Assembly (NCBI GenBank): GCA_914767715.1
Contig: OU612067.1
Location: 30,168,162 to 30,232,161, forward strand
Length of the DNA stretch: 64,000 bases
Origin: Membranipora membranacea
Lineage: Eukaryota > Bryozoa > Gymnolaemata > Cheilostomatida > Membraniporidae
Direction: 5' to 3'
Shown here: positions 50,110-62,770 of the stretch, in pieces
How positions within the stretch are numbered: the stretch's first letter is position 1
Layout of the letters: each line of letters starts with the position of its first letter
Translations under genes and position numbers: made by a program
Notes under the pieces: generated by a model
What the model was told of the DNA's origin: nothing
Databases searched by the model: none
Seen by the model: the letters and a program-made list of their open reading frames with translations, nothing else

Positions 50110-51440
50110 TAAGTCTGTTGAGGTGTTAGAAGTAAGCCTCAATTACAGCACACAACTAATCTTGCGACAGCCTGTCTGGTCTGTCTTACTTGAGATTTAC
50201 TTGACAACAGACAATTAGATTCAGTCCATAGTGAGTTTGGTTAACGCCATATAGGAGCTGAAATGTCATTCCTGATCTACCAATTATTGATGATCAACAA
50301 GCAACTTGGTCTACCTGCATTTTTTCAAGCAACATGGCTGCCTTGTTTAGTGTCTTATTTAAACTTAGACAGTCTTTAGTGCACAATAAGTTACAGAAAA
50401 GAGTCTTAGTAATTAGCAGCTGATTTGCCCATGTCTTACTATTTGGCTAATACGTTTGTACCACCAGGTGATGATTTAGAAAGTTTGTCTCATTTGACCT
50501 TTGAACTTAGATGGTCCTCTGCCAAAAGGAAGATGGTAGACGAATGGCTCATTTTTTTGCCCAAACACAAAGGCGGCTGGGATGTGGTTCATCTGATGTC
50601 TAAGGCACAGAGTCTGTTTTTTTTCAAAGAACTTGTTACACTCTATTTCAGATGCGTTTGAGCATTACAAACTCCCAATTTTTTTCTGTGCAATGCAGGG
50701 ATTTCTTTCCGTCTGTATTTGACAACACACCATCACATATTTTAGTCCTGAAAAAGTCGTGCCCATATTATTGGCTCTTTGAGCTGTATCGAGACATTTT
50801 TGATAAGTTTGCAGTTATACTTCCTTTTGTACCCTCTGAAAGCCAAGTTATGTCAATGGTTGGTCAAGCTCATAGACTTTCCTAGTCACCCACGAGTCAA
50901 GTTTTCCGCAGGGCTTTAAGAGGAGGAACAGATCTTAGTGTGGCGGTCTGTTCATTCTGATACACTCAGTGCTAGGTGTCAAGATTTCATGTGGAGGTTC
51001 TCATCTGGTTCCTTGAGAACTGGAGAAGTTCTGGCAATATTGAATATGCCTTGGGTGAACACTGAATGTGACTGCTTTAAAGGGGGCTGGAGACAGAAGC
51101 ACACCTCGTTGTAACTTGTGAAGAGCTGTAGTCGTCCCGTGTTCTACTGGCCTGGTATGCATAGCATTTATTCGATATGGAGATAAATACAAATAGGGAG
51201 CTTGCCATTTTAAATGCAATTTTTTTCTTATCAAGTTCGGCATAATGAAGAAGCCAATTTTGTCATCTTGTTGTTGCACTTAAAAAGAATATATAGGACA
51301 GAAAATTTTTTATTTTTAATATCGAGACTGCTGTTAAACACTTTGTCAGCAATATCTACGGAGTGTGTGTTTTCATGCATCCAACAACATTTTGGAAATA
51401 TCGCATCTTGGACTCTCTTGCAGGGCTGGACGGTTGAATT
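50110..51440 (+). mobile_element. Tx1/L1-like LINE remnant, copy 3
   Basis: Reads LSHLTFELRWSSAKRKMVDE, then LPKHKGGWDVVHLMSKAQSL, then FDNTPSHILVLKKSCPYYWL and a degraded zinc-finger region (MPWVNTEC). This is the best preserved of the three over 50.4-50.9 kb. Its 5' part shares gacagcctgtctggtctgtc with copy 1. Frame breaks make it inactive. Confidence 0.7.
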
Positions 51441-52450
51441 GAAGATTGCTTCAGATGAGATTGGGTGTACCAACAAGATAGTGAAGAATAATTTGGAAAT
51501 TCTGGGTAAATAACAGTAAAAGTCAGAAAACTAAAGTCTTATTATATTAGCACCATAGTCACATTTGAAAAATACTGTGAGGACAAAAAACAAAAGGAGA
51601 ATTCAATGTAGTAGAAAACAAAAATTCAATATGCTGAGGAGGAGATATAATGAACATCAGAATAAACAAAGCTCTTGAGCCTTATTAATAGATGAAGAAG
51701 AATTGCAGCCATCAAGTACTTGTTGACTAATATCTTGTAGTATAGAGATTAACCCACCCTCATGTCTGCTTTCATCTGGTGAGCAGCATTTTCGAAGTAG
51801 TTGTTCATAAGCGATCCGGTAGGGTTTGGCCTGGTTTTTGCTGAGATAAACTTCCCCTTCTGTATGCAATAATTCCACAAAGCTGCTGACCAAATTATAG
51901 AATCAGGATCAACAATCTGGTGAAGAAATATATATTATATTTAGTACTTTATTGGCATCTGTATCATTTTCAAGGAGATGTTTTTAAAACTGCCATTAAA
52001 AAGAATCACAAAAAGGTTGACATACACAAAAGAGAGGATTTAATTGTTATAGATTAAAATTGTAGCGTGTAATATTAAAATGAGGCTTTCTTGAAAGATA
52101 ATCGTTTAGTGATGCTGCGTAAAGTAAACGGCAGAGAATTAAATTTGGTAGAAATTATACTGTTAAGCTTGTCATTTGGAACATTAAGAAGAAAATTCTC
52201 TATCTTTTGATAGCGATGTACATGATGTGACATAAAAATAGCATAAATATAACTTTGACATTTATTTTTAAAAAATGTCATGAGCACACACAGAACTGAA
52301 GTGTTTGTAAAGAAAAGGAAAAGGCAATATACTTAGTGATCGTAATAACAATGACAGAGACTTAGTCTAATAAGCTGGGTTTTGAAAACTCTAGCAAGGG
52401 AATAAAACTGGTGTAGAGATGAAATCTTTATTATAGTACTCTTATCATAC

Positions 52451-52555
52451 CTGACTGGCTAGGCGACATACTGCCTTTTCCATCTCAGCGTCTTTCTGAC
52501 TAGAAGGTAATTCAGCATGGTCTACCACGCTCTCTATAGCCATGATGCAAGTTAT
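52451..52555 (-). CDS. Candidate exon of an unassembled family gene
   Basis: 35 codons between an acceptor (tattttcag) and donor (gtatga), in phase 0: MAIESVVDHAELPSSQKDAE, then MEKAVCRLASQ. No stop and clean borders. The short IESV match to the exon at 55,158 hints at relation. The parent transcript is not resolved. Confidence 0.4.
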
Positions 52556-53009
52556 CTGAAAATAAACAGTCAGAATTAAATAGATCTGGAATTACTATGG
52601 TTATGACCAGAGCGTCATATTCAAAAAAGAGGAAGTCGTAGTAGGGGAGCAGAGAGGATTGAGTTGCCAGGACCCATCTGGCCAGGGGATTTGAAAGGCT
52701 AAGGCTTATTCCGATTTCCAGTGCAGGATACATCTATATAAATCCTTCTTACGTGAAGACTTTGGTCTAAAATGATCCTACAAACAATATTCAAACTTTG
52801 AATGCACCGATACCTGTGCTTATTCAAAAACAGAATGGTTGAATTCTATCAGAATTGCCGTCATGGTTTAAGGGATACATACATACATAATCTCATTACA
52901 TGTTTTCATCCCTTGAGAGAAATAATTAATTCAAAACTATGGTTGAAAACTTCTGTTCTGTTTAGAGTCTGCAATATCTACAAAGGAATTGCTGCGATAA
53001 CATCGGCAT

Positions 53010-54310
53010 AAAGTGATTTTCCAAGCAATAGAGGGTGACAATATATCAAACAAAATATATTGTAAAAAAAAAAGGGAATCAAGCTCCGTTATGAAATTTA
53101 ATTCGAGTAAAGAACTACATATATACTTATATATAATTACATATATGAAATACTTAATATATATTTTAATACAAATTAATTATTCATAATTATTAATAAT
53201 TAATATATATTATTAATTAATATATTATACATTATATATATATGAAAATCTCGATAAAAACATTATAATAATAATATATAGTTCATCAGCTACAGAGGTG
53301 CACTGATGAACAGAACACAACACTTAAGAATGGAAACTAACCCCTAATAAAGTGATCTTCCAAGCAATGGAGGGTGACAAATATTAAACATAATGTATTG
53401 TAACAAAAAAACGAAATCCGGGTCCGTTATGTAAGTTTATTCGAAAAAAGAACTACACATATACTCATATATATGAAATACTTAATACATATATTACTAA
53501 TAATAAATTATTAATAATGAATATCATTAAAAGAATATATGATACATGATATATGTATATATATATATACACACACACATTTGTGCAATAAAGTGTCATA
53601 TATTATATATCCCACTATTGTACCCATAAAAACCCTGGACAACGAGTGATTCATATATGTATATATATATAGTGGCTATCAGTGTGTAGGGCATATCTTT
53701 GCATTGGAGTTGTCCGACCATGTCAGGCTTTTTTATCTACCATTAATTACTATTGGGTTAAGGATGCCCAACATGATTATTTAAGAGGATTTAAGACATG
53801 ATTTTTTTGTGGGTTATATAAAATGACTCCTTATTTTTGAGTGACACTTAGTTGGGGCCAAATACGCACAGATGACACTTAAAAGCACAGATTTGTATCT
53901 ACATATATATAAATACTTGTATATATGAAAATCTCAATAAAAACATTATAATAATAAAATATAACATAGTTCATCAGCTACGGAGGTGCACTGATGAACA
54001 GAACACAACACTTACGAACGCTAACTTAGCCTTATAGGGTGATCTTCCAAGCGATGGAGGGTGACAATATATTAAACATAATATATTGTAACAAAAAACG
54101 GAATCGGGCTCCGTTATGTAAGTTAATTCTTATAAACAACTACAGATATACTTATATATATGAATTCCTTAATATATATATGTATGTATAAATAATAATA
54201 AAATATTATCAAATATAATTAATAATAAATATCAATAAATATATAATACCCTACATATATAAATACTTATACACATGAGAAAATCAATTAAAATCATTAT
54301 AATGATAAAA
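53010..54310 (-). repeat. Three tandem copies of gene A exon 1 and flank, in AT-rich DNA
   Basis: Exon-1 copies lie near 53,012-53,047, 53,348-53,395 and 54,030-54,080 (minus). The third reads MFNILSPSIAWKITL followed by a stop where gene A has SG and the donor. The first has TTG in place of ATG and the second an indel. The block gttcatcagctac(a/g)gaggtg recurs at 53,281 and 53,969, a 688-bp period. The rest is (TA)-rich low-complexity sequence. Confidence 0.8.
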
Positions 54311-54319
54311 TAATTCATA

Positions 54320-54470
54320 GCTCACAAAGATCAGATCAGTTGTGGGTAGTCGATGAATGTCATCATGACGTGACGTTATACTCTACGTCTGCATTGCATC
54401 CCATACCACTGGAAATTGGTAGCATATAACTATATCATAGAAGGGAAGGCAACTCTAACATATAATCTAA
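54320..54470 (-). promoter_or_regulatory. Diverged duplicate of the region upstream of gene A
   Basis: Shares the ordered blocks tatactctacgtc, tagcataactatatcatag and aagggaaggcaa with 12,540-12,690. It stands upstream of the exon-1 copies, as in gene A. Confidence 0.45.
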
Positions 54471-55157
54471 ATAGAGTGAACTAATATTTGTTTTTTGTTT
54501 GTTTGTGATTACTTTAATTTCTTGATATAATTGAATTTTTTAAATTAGATCTGACAGTTAAGAAAATGCAATATATTGTGTAGTTTCATAATAATAGTCA
54601 TCATAGTAAGTCACAAAAATTATAATTATTATAAAAGAGACATGTCAGCTTAAAATCGGTTTAAATACACTGGCCATATTTGATGAAGAAGCTGTTCCCA
54701 GCTTTAGCAGTTGGGTACTTCATCACCTAATGTTATTACAGTTCTTCTGTGTGTTACGAACTGTTGCGTTTTAAGGTATAATGTTTTTATGTAGATTTTG
54801 CTTACTTCGGCAATACAATGCCGATACAATGAGATTAGATGGCAAGAGTTACACCTCATGGTTAATGTTAAATAAACCATTACAATAATGATAAGAATAA
54901 AGTATGATAAGAAGGGGCAGCTCCAAGAGGATCAATCTTTATTTTCCAGTATTCTGACTTAGGAATGATGCAGTCTTCAAATTATAAATCTTGCTATTGG
55001 AACAAGCTGAATTTCATTAAATCTTATGTATTAAGGAAAGCTGGTTGGTACCTAAATTAGGCAATAGAATATAGGAGGCCTTCAGTGAATAATATCCAAC
55101 AAATAATTTGATAAAGCTGGATTTACACTCATGCACATACTGAAGCCAGTAACTCAC

Positions 55158-55292
55158 CAGTGCACTATTAACTGTATCCGTGGAGGAAGGTAAAGTTGGA
55201 TTCACTTCCTTTATATTGTTCTTGCTTGTCAATCTCTCTATACCAGCGTAAACGCTTTCAATTCTGTAGCTGCTACTCTGCTTAGCCGTCCT
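55158..55292 (-). CDS. Candidate exon of an unassembled family gene
   Basis: 45 open codons between acceptor (atttgtag) and donor (gtgagt), in phase 0: RTAKQSSSYRIESVYAGIER, then LTSKNNIKEVNPTLPSSTD, ending VNSAL. Well-formed borders, Ser/Thr-rich. It is probably the far upstream exon of the minus-strand array, but it cannot be joined with certainty. Confidence 0.4.
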
Positions 55293-55819
55293 CTACAAAT
55301 AAAGCATAGTCTAGCTGAAGTGCCGCTATTGTCTGCAAATTTGTATATCTTGGAGTGACTTAAACCAAAACTATTTTGTTCCCGATTGAAGGTAAATTAG
55401 CAATGTATAGAGCATGCATAGCAAAGGAAGAGGCACTTTTAGAAGGCAGCAGAGTATAACTCACAAAATTACAAACAAATATGAAAGGTGATAGCAACAG
55501 TAGAACATTAACATTCACAGTAACTGATAACTGATAACTTCTGTCATCGAATTCTCTTCGTACTTGGAGTCCTGAATTTGTATCCCTATAGTAGCACAGA
55601 GGTGTGCAAATGCAACACGTACATTGCGTGCTCGTACAAGCTATAACATCGGCTAGTTCTAACTGATTTTTTCACCGGGAAACTGTGATTATAAAACATG
55701 TTTTTTAACGATAGTACCTACTATTTTGTTTTCTAAGGATTTTAAATACTAAATGGGGTCCTAATATTTATCAAATTAGTTGAAAGAATGAAAGCGGTAG
55801 GTGTGTATTGGTGAAAACT

Positions 55820-56078
55820 CATCTGTGACCAAAACAAAAATATTGGAGTACCACAGGGCTCAGCTCTAGGGCCTTTTTTATTTCTTGTTCATATAAATGA
55901 GATCTTTTAAGATCAGCTCTTGATCTAAGTTATATTCTTTTTGCAGATGACACCAAAACTTTTAGCAAAGACCCTGAATTTTTAAAAAGCCACAATAAAG
56001 TAAATGCATGGTGCATTTCAAATAGGCTTGTCATAAATAATGACAAAACGCATTATGTTTTATTTAAAGGGCCATGAA
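55820..56078 (+). mobile_element. LINE reverse transcriptase 3' fragment
   Basis: NIGVPQGSALGPFLFLVHIN, then after a stop and frame change LSYILFADDTKTFSKDPEFL, then NAWCISNRLVINNDKTHYVL. These are the GVPQGS and FADDT motifs of a CR1/L2/Jockey-type reverse transcriptase. Truncated and frame-shifted. Confidence 0.8.
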
Positions 56079-56329
56079 AAACTCATTGTGATTGAAATTA
56101 CGCAATTTCCGTGGGTAGTTAATTGTTAGATCAAAAACAATAAACTAATTTCAAGACGCTTATCAAACTTTTAGCGACAAAAATTAATGTAAATTTGAGG
56201 ATGCTGAGAACTGTACGCCCTTACGTCGATACGAAATTTGCGGATTGACTGTTGTGAGCGACGCAGCAAGCAGCAATAAAATACTGCTCTGACATTGTTT
56301 TTAATAAAACCTATGCTAGTAATATTTAA

Positions 56330-59300
56330 CAAATGGTAAAACATTTTCACCGAGCGCGGAAAAAGAATAGCAATGACTTAGACTCGGATAGTACTTCATC
56401 TTCCTCTGAACCTACACTGGTTTTCACAATGAAGCCTAATTCAACTGAGGAACATGTCAACCAAGTGCCATATTATCTCATATCTGGACAAGATAAATGC
56501 CATTCAGAAGAAGCTGGATAGTACCTTTAACCAAACATCAACTATAGAAGTTAAGGGCACTACCAAAAACCCACAGATAGTGATTGTATGTAACACCGCT
56601 GCATTCGAGTGGATCAAAACTTCACTAGCAAACTTTCTCAAAACTAAAGACATTGAAGGTGTGTGTTCTAAGTTAACTGTTGATAAAAGTGGAGCATGTA
56701 TAAGTGTTTCGAAAAAGCCAAATAAAAAGGAAAAAAAAAATTTATATTATCAACTTTTTTAATACGACATCCACTATTTTGGTGAACGGAAATTTAGATA
56801 TTAACTATTTCATGGCTCACTACGAGGATCTAATGTCTAAGATGCCTCATCACGTTGTTGATGCTGCCAACCAGGATTATCAATCAATCTGCCACACAGC
56901 TCTGTCTAGTGTAAAAAACTATGAAAGAGATAGCTTCTCAGACGAAAGTAATATGGATACATCAATCAATAGTCCATCTTTCACATATAGCAAAGATGAA
57001 GCTACTGAGCCATCGCTCCCAACTCACCCTGTCCCATCAACTTCATCAAACATTGAAAGTGAGTCATCAAAGGGTTTGCCTTCCCATCCCACCACCCCTT
57101 CCCAACAGACCCAGTCAAAAGCCAGAGCCCAATCAACAATACCGCCTGTCCTATATCACCCATCCACAACACCTCATCTCCTATTATCCAGTCTGACATA
57201 GATATCACTCATGTTCGAACCGCTGTAACAAATTCCTCTCCCATCAACCAACAGCCTAAATCTGCAACCTTTAACAGGAGACAAGCTGAGACAGGAATAC
57301 GTGACCAACTCACTCCACCAAAGAAATCAAGAGAAAAATCAAGATCTCCTCTCAATAAATCGATCCCTCCACCAATCTCTGACGTAAGTTCTTACCCGCC
57401 AATTTCTTCACCACCTACCAAAATTCCAGACTGCAGTCTAGATAAGTGCAAGGTTTTGAACAAGTCACTGCAGTCAAGAATTCAAGAACTGGAAGAGGTA
57501 GTCAATAACCAGGCCAAGATCATCCAACAAATGCAGGAGAGCAGAAACATCGGACCATTAACCAATGACACATTACGTGCTCACCTGAGCCATTTCCAGA
57601 AACTATGGAGCAGAAATTTAACCATCAACTGTTCTGTGTAAAACAACAACTGGAATCTTCCATCAACCAGAAATTTGGAACGTATGCAGAGGTTGCTGGA
57701 AAAACACAAAGTCACGACACTGGTGCTCATGTTTACCCCTCCATACCAACACCACACACTTCCACTCATCAAAACCAGGCAAACCTTTATCCCGACCACT
57801 ATCCTTCCAATCCCACTGCCGGCCTTCACCACACCATAGTGGATCACCAAACAATAATACCCTTCACAGCAGAAAGTCAAAACTCAAATCATCCAGTAAG
57901 GACCAACATAACTCAGACCATCCACAGTCAACGCATAGAGAACCATTTGCACCTGAAAGAAACATTATCGTTAATATCGAGAAAGACTCAGCTTTCCATT
58001 TAAATTACAACCAAGATATTACTCGACAAGAGATCTGCAAACATTATGGTCTAGTGATTGTAGAAAAAATAATGCCATATCTGTTTAAGTCAGATCATCC
58101 AAAACTGGCCATTCACTTTAGAGATACTGCTACAGCTATAAAAATTGTAACGAAATGGAATTGTCTCCTCTTTGGTGGATCGACTGCAAGGAGACCACAA
58201 GACCCCAAGACTCAGAATTTAAACTGTGCCATGATGTACAATGTCCCTAAAGAAGGCAGTAACAATGATATAGAGCGAGATGTCAAAGCAGTTTATCCGG
58301 AGGCCACTATTGAGAGACTCTCAAAAGGTGGTAAGACCTTGCGCATTGTGAAGGTAAAATTCGCATCACAAACCGACATGAAACACGCTATACACAATGG
58401 TATACCACTCAAATCTTTTTTCAGATATTGCCACCTATCAGAAATTTCAACTCCAAATGTCTAGTTATATTACTCAAGGCATGAAAATAGCTCATCTAAA
58501 TATTAGAGGGCTTACAAGCAGAATTGATGAAGTTAAAAAGATCTTACATGAAAATGATTTCGATATTTTTTGTTTATCTGAGACTTTTCTAAATCAGTCT
58601 AAATCAAATAGTTTTTTCCATATATTGAACTATAATATTGTAAGACAGGATAGGAATACTGGAATACTTTTTTAACATGCTTCGTTTATCTCCCACCTAG
58701 CGCACTTGTTGATTGGAACCATGTCTTCACTCATTACATCGAGAACATTGTATCAATTTGCAGGGAAGTAATCATTTTGGGTGATTTTAATGTTGACCTA
58801 AGTCATAACAGCACATTGGTCAGGTGGTTTAGAACTGCCATAAATCCACTTGGACTTACACAACTAATAAAGGATTTTACAAGAATTGCAGAAAATTCTA
58901 AATCTATCAGTGATCACATATACACCAAGCAACCAGCCAGTGTTCGTTCTAGCTTAGTTCTGAATTACTCTTTAAGCGATCATTTTTTGGTTATGGCACT
59001 ACGAAAAAAAGGGGGTTGTAAAATCAGAGAAAAGGATTAAGTTAAATTTCAACGATTATAGCAAATTTACCGATGAAAATATACACAAATATTTCAGCAA
59101 TGTTGACTGGCACCAGTCTCTATGTTACAGCAACATCAACCATGTCATAGAGAATTTCAATGAAACTTTCTTAAATTTAACATCAAAACTTATAAAACGC
59201 TATGTCAAATCTGAGGTCCTTCCTATGTGGATTGATGATGAAGTGCGTGATCATATGAGACTAAGAGACCAGTATAAATCTCAAAAGTTATGGGATTTTT

Positions 59301-60330
59301 ATAAAACTGAAAGAAACTTAGTCACTAACATGATAAAAAGAAAAAAGAAGAAGTATATGACAAAACTGGTTGAAAATTCCGAAGGCCATAATACCAAATC
59401 ATTGTGGAATGCGCTAAATATCAGAAACAAAACTAAAACTTACATTGACAATGCTGCTGATATTTCTAGCAGTAATTTGAACGAGCATTTTACATCTATC
59501 GCTGCGAAGCTATCAAAAGATTTTTCTTTGATTTCTGATTTTTCTAGTACTTTACCAAATTACCACCACAAAGGTTTGAAACAATTTCCAAAATTTACAA
59601 CAGTCTCATTGCATAAGCTTCTAAAATCAATACCCATAGGCAAAAGCACCATCCTAACCAGATTTCAGTTCGGATGTTAAACAAAACATTTCCCTACATA
59701 GGTCCAGTGCTCACAGATATTTTCAATAGAATTTTAGATGAAGGATAGTATTTCCAAAAGTCTGGTAAATTGCTCGCGCAACCCCTATTTTTAAGTCAGG
59801 GTCAAAAGATGACCCAGGAAATTATAGACCTATATCAGTTTTACCCGTTCTTTCGAAGATATTTGAATAACATTTAAATATTAATATTCAGATATTTTTG
59901 AATGAAGACCATCTAATATCTTCATCGCAGTCCGGTTTTCGCACTGCAAATTCATGCAGCGACGCCGTTCACAAAATTATTTCTGACTATTTTTCTGAGA
60001 AACTCAAACAAAGGAAGAGTATTTTTCTGTTTATTGATTTCTGCAAGGCATTTGATTGTGTTGATCACCAAATATGAAAAAATAAACTACAGAACTTTGA
60101 TTCTGAGAACAAGGCATTTTTGTTGCTAACATCATTTCTACAGGACATGTCTCAGTATGTTGATTTTAATGGTGCAGTGTCATCAATACTTGACATCAAT
60201 ATTGGGGTTCCGCAAGGTTCAATACTGGCACCAACTTTATTTCAACCCCCCTCCCCCAAAACACCTGAGCTTGTCATATTGTGCTCCCTGGTATTGCACT
60301 GTAATGACAGTTACACAAGATTCCACTAGT
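56330..60330 (+). mobile_element. CR1/L2/Jockey-like LINE, 5' two thirds, degenerate
   Basis: ORF1 region 56,333-58,464 lies in several frames. It is Ser/Pro/Gln rich, with a short coiled coil (KSLQSRIQELEEVVNNQAK, near 57,460) and a basic C-terminal domain (58,054-58,464). ORF2 starts near 58,483 with the endonuclease (MKIAHLNIRGLTSRIDEVKK; later ILGDFNVDL near 58,777). The reverse transcriptase region follows with NYRPISVLPVLSKIFE (59.83 kb), SQSGFRTANSCSDAVHKIIS, then FIDFCKAFDCVDH (60.05 kb) and IGVPQGSILAPTLF (60.2 kb). It breaks off there into unrelated sequence, before the FADD motif. Several stops and shifts make it inactive. Confidence 0.85.
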
Positions 60331-61197
60331 AATTATTGAACATACAGTTTATAGAAGCTTATTTGGGGGGTGGTTGTTTTCAAATCGATTCGTTCTTTTG
60401 AGATTTTCTGACAGAAAATCCTCAAAAACCGGCTTTGGAGGTGGTTGTTTTAGCGCGGCTTTAGCGATATGATTAAATTCAGGGATACAGTATTTAGTGC
60501 AATAAGTAATGTAGCAGTTAATTTGTAAGGACTGATACAGAAATACTTATTAGCAGTGCCGTTCTAGATAAGTGTTTGTTGGGCATAGAGCTACTGCGAA
60601 GCGAAAATCACCTGTTCAGTTCATCACATTGCAATTCATCCATCTAAAAATCAACAGCTAGTATCATAACGACACTATGTTCGGTAAAATAACATACTAT
60701 TCCATTCGTAATTTTTGAACTTACAGTTTGTAATAGTAATTGTTGTTTGGGGGTGGGGGGGAGGGTAGTTGTTTCTGCATTGCTTCAGCAAAGCTTTGAT
60801 AAGAAGTGGACAAAATGGTGGTCTTAACTCAATACGAAAGCAAATTATTTGGTTCATTTAGCCGTCACTGCTTGAGAGTGTGTATCATGATTATGGCGCC
60901 CAGGTATCATTCTGAAAACTGTTATTACTTCAGCAATGATAGCTGTAAATGGACAAGTCACTGCAAGGACAGGGTGTTCTGTGTTGTGATAATCACACAT
61001 CTTCAAATGACAGCTGGTGTTTGCTAAAACTAAACCTATCAGATACTCCATGAAAAATAAGCTTTACACACACAATCAAAATGTTACTGAGTTACCACCG
61101 CTATCCCCTGGTACAGCTGGGACAGTGGCAGACAGCACATCATGGTAGTTTCCAGTTAGATGATCTGACTCATTATGAATTATTTTTATGCCCATAG
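60331..61197. other. No gene seen
   Basis: Spacer between the LINE and the PREP fragment. It contains G-rich runs near 60,365 and 60,755 and no supported exon. Confidence 0.5.
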
Positions 61198-62770
61198 AGT
61201 GAGATGTTTGTGTATGACTTTGCGTCAGGGAAACAGAAGTATAAGTTCTCTCTGGATGTCGGAACCATAGCTGGAGTCACAGGACGGAAAGAAGACAACG
61301 ATATATTTGATTACTTCACGTCATTCATAACGCCAGCCAAGATATTCAAGTGTGACATGACTGCCAATAGTTATAATCCAGTGGTAGGCAGAAATCCATA
61401 TGAACTAACTGTACAATAAAAACCCAGGTTTTTGCATTAGAAATTTCTAATTATTATCCAAGGGAAAAAATTAGTGGAAGTGTAGAATACTGGATAGTTG
61501 TTGTATTTCTGCACAAAAGACGTTTACCTTAGTGCTAAATGCAGCACATTGTTGATTCTGTTTCAATTTGAATATGGCATATATGTTATGTATGACTCTC
61601 TTGTTCTAATATGGTATTTGTTGCAAACAGCTTTTCTTAGCCAGCCACAGTGATGATCAGAAAGCAGTCAAGTGAATTATTCTAAAACTATATCAATATC
61701 AGTCAATCAGACTAACTACTACAGTAATAAATTATGTGATTTCGATTCCACAAAATGGGAGTTACCTTTCCAGGGGACCAAAGCAGATTTCCACTGATCA
61801 TTGACCAGTATCGGTAAAGTTGATGACTTTTGGTTGAATAATCTGACATTTACCGTTTTATTTCAGTTATTCTGAGAGAATAAGCCTGATGGTTTTGACT
61901 CCTCTCTGTTTATCAAGGAGCAAGCATTTTATGAGAGTCAAGATGGTACTAAAGTTCCAATGTTAATCAGCTAGAAGAAGGTATTAAATAAATACACAAT
62001 TATTACCTTAAAATATAAATACATATAAAAAAAAAAATAAAAATATGTATGCTTTTCACATCCCATGATTTCTTAGCTGTCTGGAATGAAAACTCACTGA
62101 TTCCCGATAATCCTGGTACTAAGCCACGATACTGTATTTTCTTGCATTATGGGAAATCTTGATGACATGCCCTGCTTTTATTAATACTTTTGATTATAGG
62201 AGCTGAAGCGGATGGTAGTAAAATCTACGGATATTTCATTCACTCCGGGTTTCTCTATATCTAAAGCTGTCTTCATGCAGCACTTCAACGGATTATTCGC
62301 TGTAGCCAGTATACGAAATGGAGGGTGAGCACCTTTCAACATTTCCATTAACCTTACTTACTCATCTAAACTAATTGATATTAGTCCTTCCACTGAATGG
62401 ACAAACTATGATAAGAAAATGTATATTCTCATGTATCGAGTAAGCAAATCCTAGTCGTTGAGTTGCCTGAGCCTGTCTGATGTATGACCTGATGGAACGG
62501 TAAAATTCTGTTTGCCACATTACCCATCATTCCCTCCATTAGTTGATCGTTTTCCACTTCGTTTTCATACATTTTGACGATATATTCCAAACTCTAATTC
62601 CATATAGCTTTTCTATGACCTTGTAGTGAGTATGGTGAAGATTAGCTCAAGGCCGGATACTGCGCCAACAAACAGAATGTGTTTGATGATTTCTGCGCAG
62701 CTGCCCAATATCTTGTCAAAGAAAACTACAACAAGTCCTCCAAGTATGTTACAGTCATCAACAACACCTG
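61198..62770 (+). pseudogene. Prolyl endopeptidase (PREP) partial copy, broken
   Basis: Four blocks follow PREP order. 61,198-61,410: SEMFVYDFASGKQKYKFSLD, then FDYFTSFITPAKIFKCDMT, the end of the propeller. About 61,866-61,975: AFYESQDGTKVPML, with stops before and after. 62,200-62,324: FTPGFSISKAVFMQHFNGLF, then AVASIRNGG. 62,627 to about 62,770: EYGED, stop, then CANKQNVFDDFCAAAQYLVK. The splice from 62,324 to 62,627 keeps phase (GG|T). In the fourth block a TAG (62643-62645) replaces a conserved Trp. The GGSNGG nucleophile motif expected about 35 codons later is absent: the frame reads VTVINNTW. The serine is therefore missing and the copy cannot be an active peptidase. The N-terminal part of the gene is not in the window; LINE sequence lies upstream instead. 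Confidence 0.8.

Larger units (their letters stand above)
32630..52000 (-). pseudogene. Decayed array of exon-2-type copies of the phase-0 family
   Basis: On the minus strand the pattern (Y/H)F..A(A/V)(D/H)(Q/H)(I/M)K(A/V)Y(R/K) recurs at about 32,637-32,720, 33,590-33,672, 35,062-35,150, 35,153-35,235, 35,324-35,425, 37,851-37,925, 37,950-38,015, 38,351-38,432, 42,162-42,237, 48,306-48,390, 49,108-49,200 and 51,756-51,845. Examples are YFLNAADQIKAYKR (37.9 kb), FEDAAHQMEAYRR (38.4 kb), YFENAAHQMKADMR (51.8 kb) and YFLNAAHQIKSSR (48.3 kb). Several have in-frame stops (33.6 kb, second 35 kb copy) or lost donors; others are open. They may be exons of one long, partly dead gene or relics of many duplications. 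No complete reading frame could be assembled. Confidence 0.6.

Noticed and set aside
57002-57854. Minus-strand ORFs of 60-100 residues over the LINE ORF1
   Set aside because: Shadows of the plus-strand Ser/Pro/Gln-rich ORF1; composition (Trp/Gly runs) is the complement of proline-rich codons.
61198-62770. A functional prolyl endopeptidase gene
   Set aside because: In-frame stops, missing nucleophile motif and missing N-terminal half.
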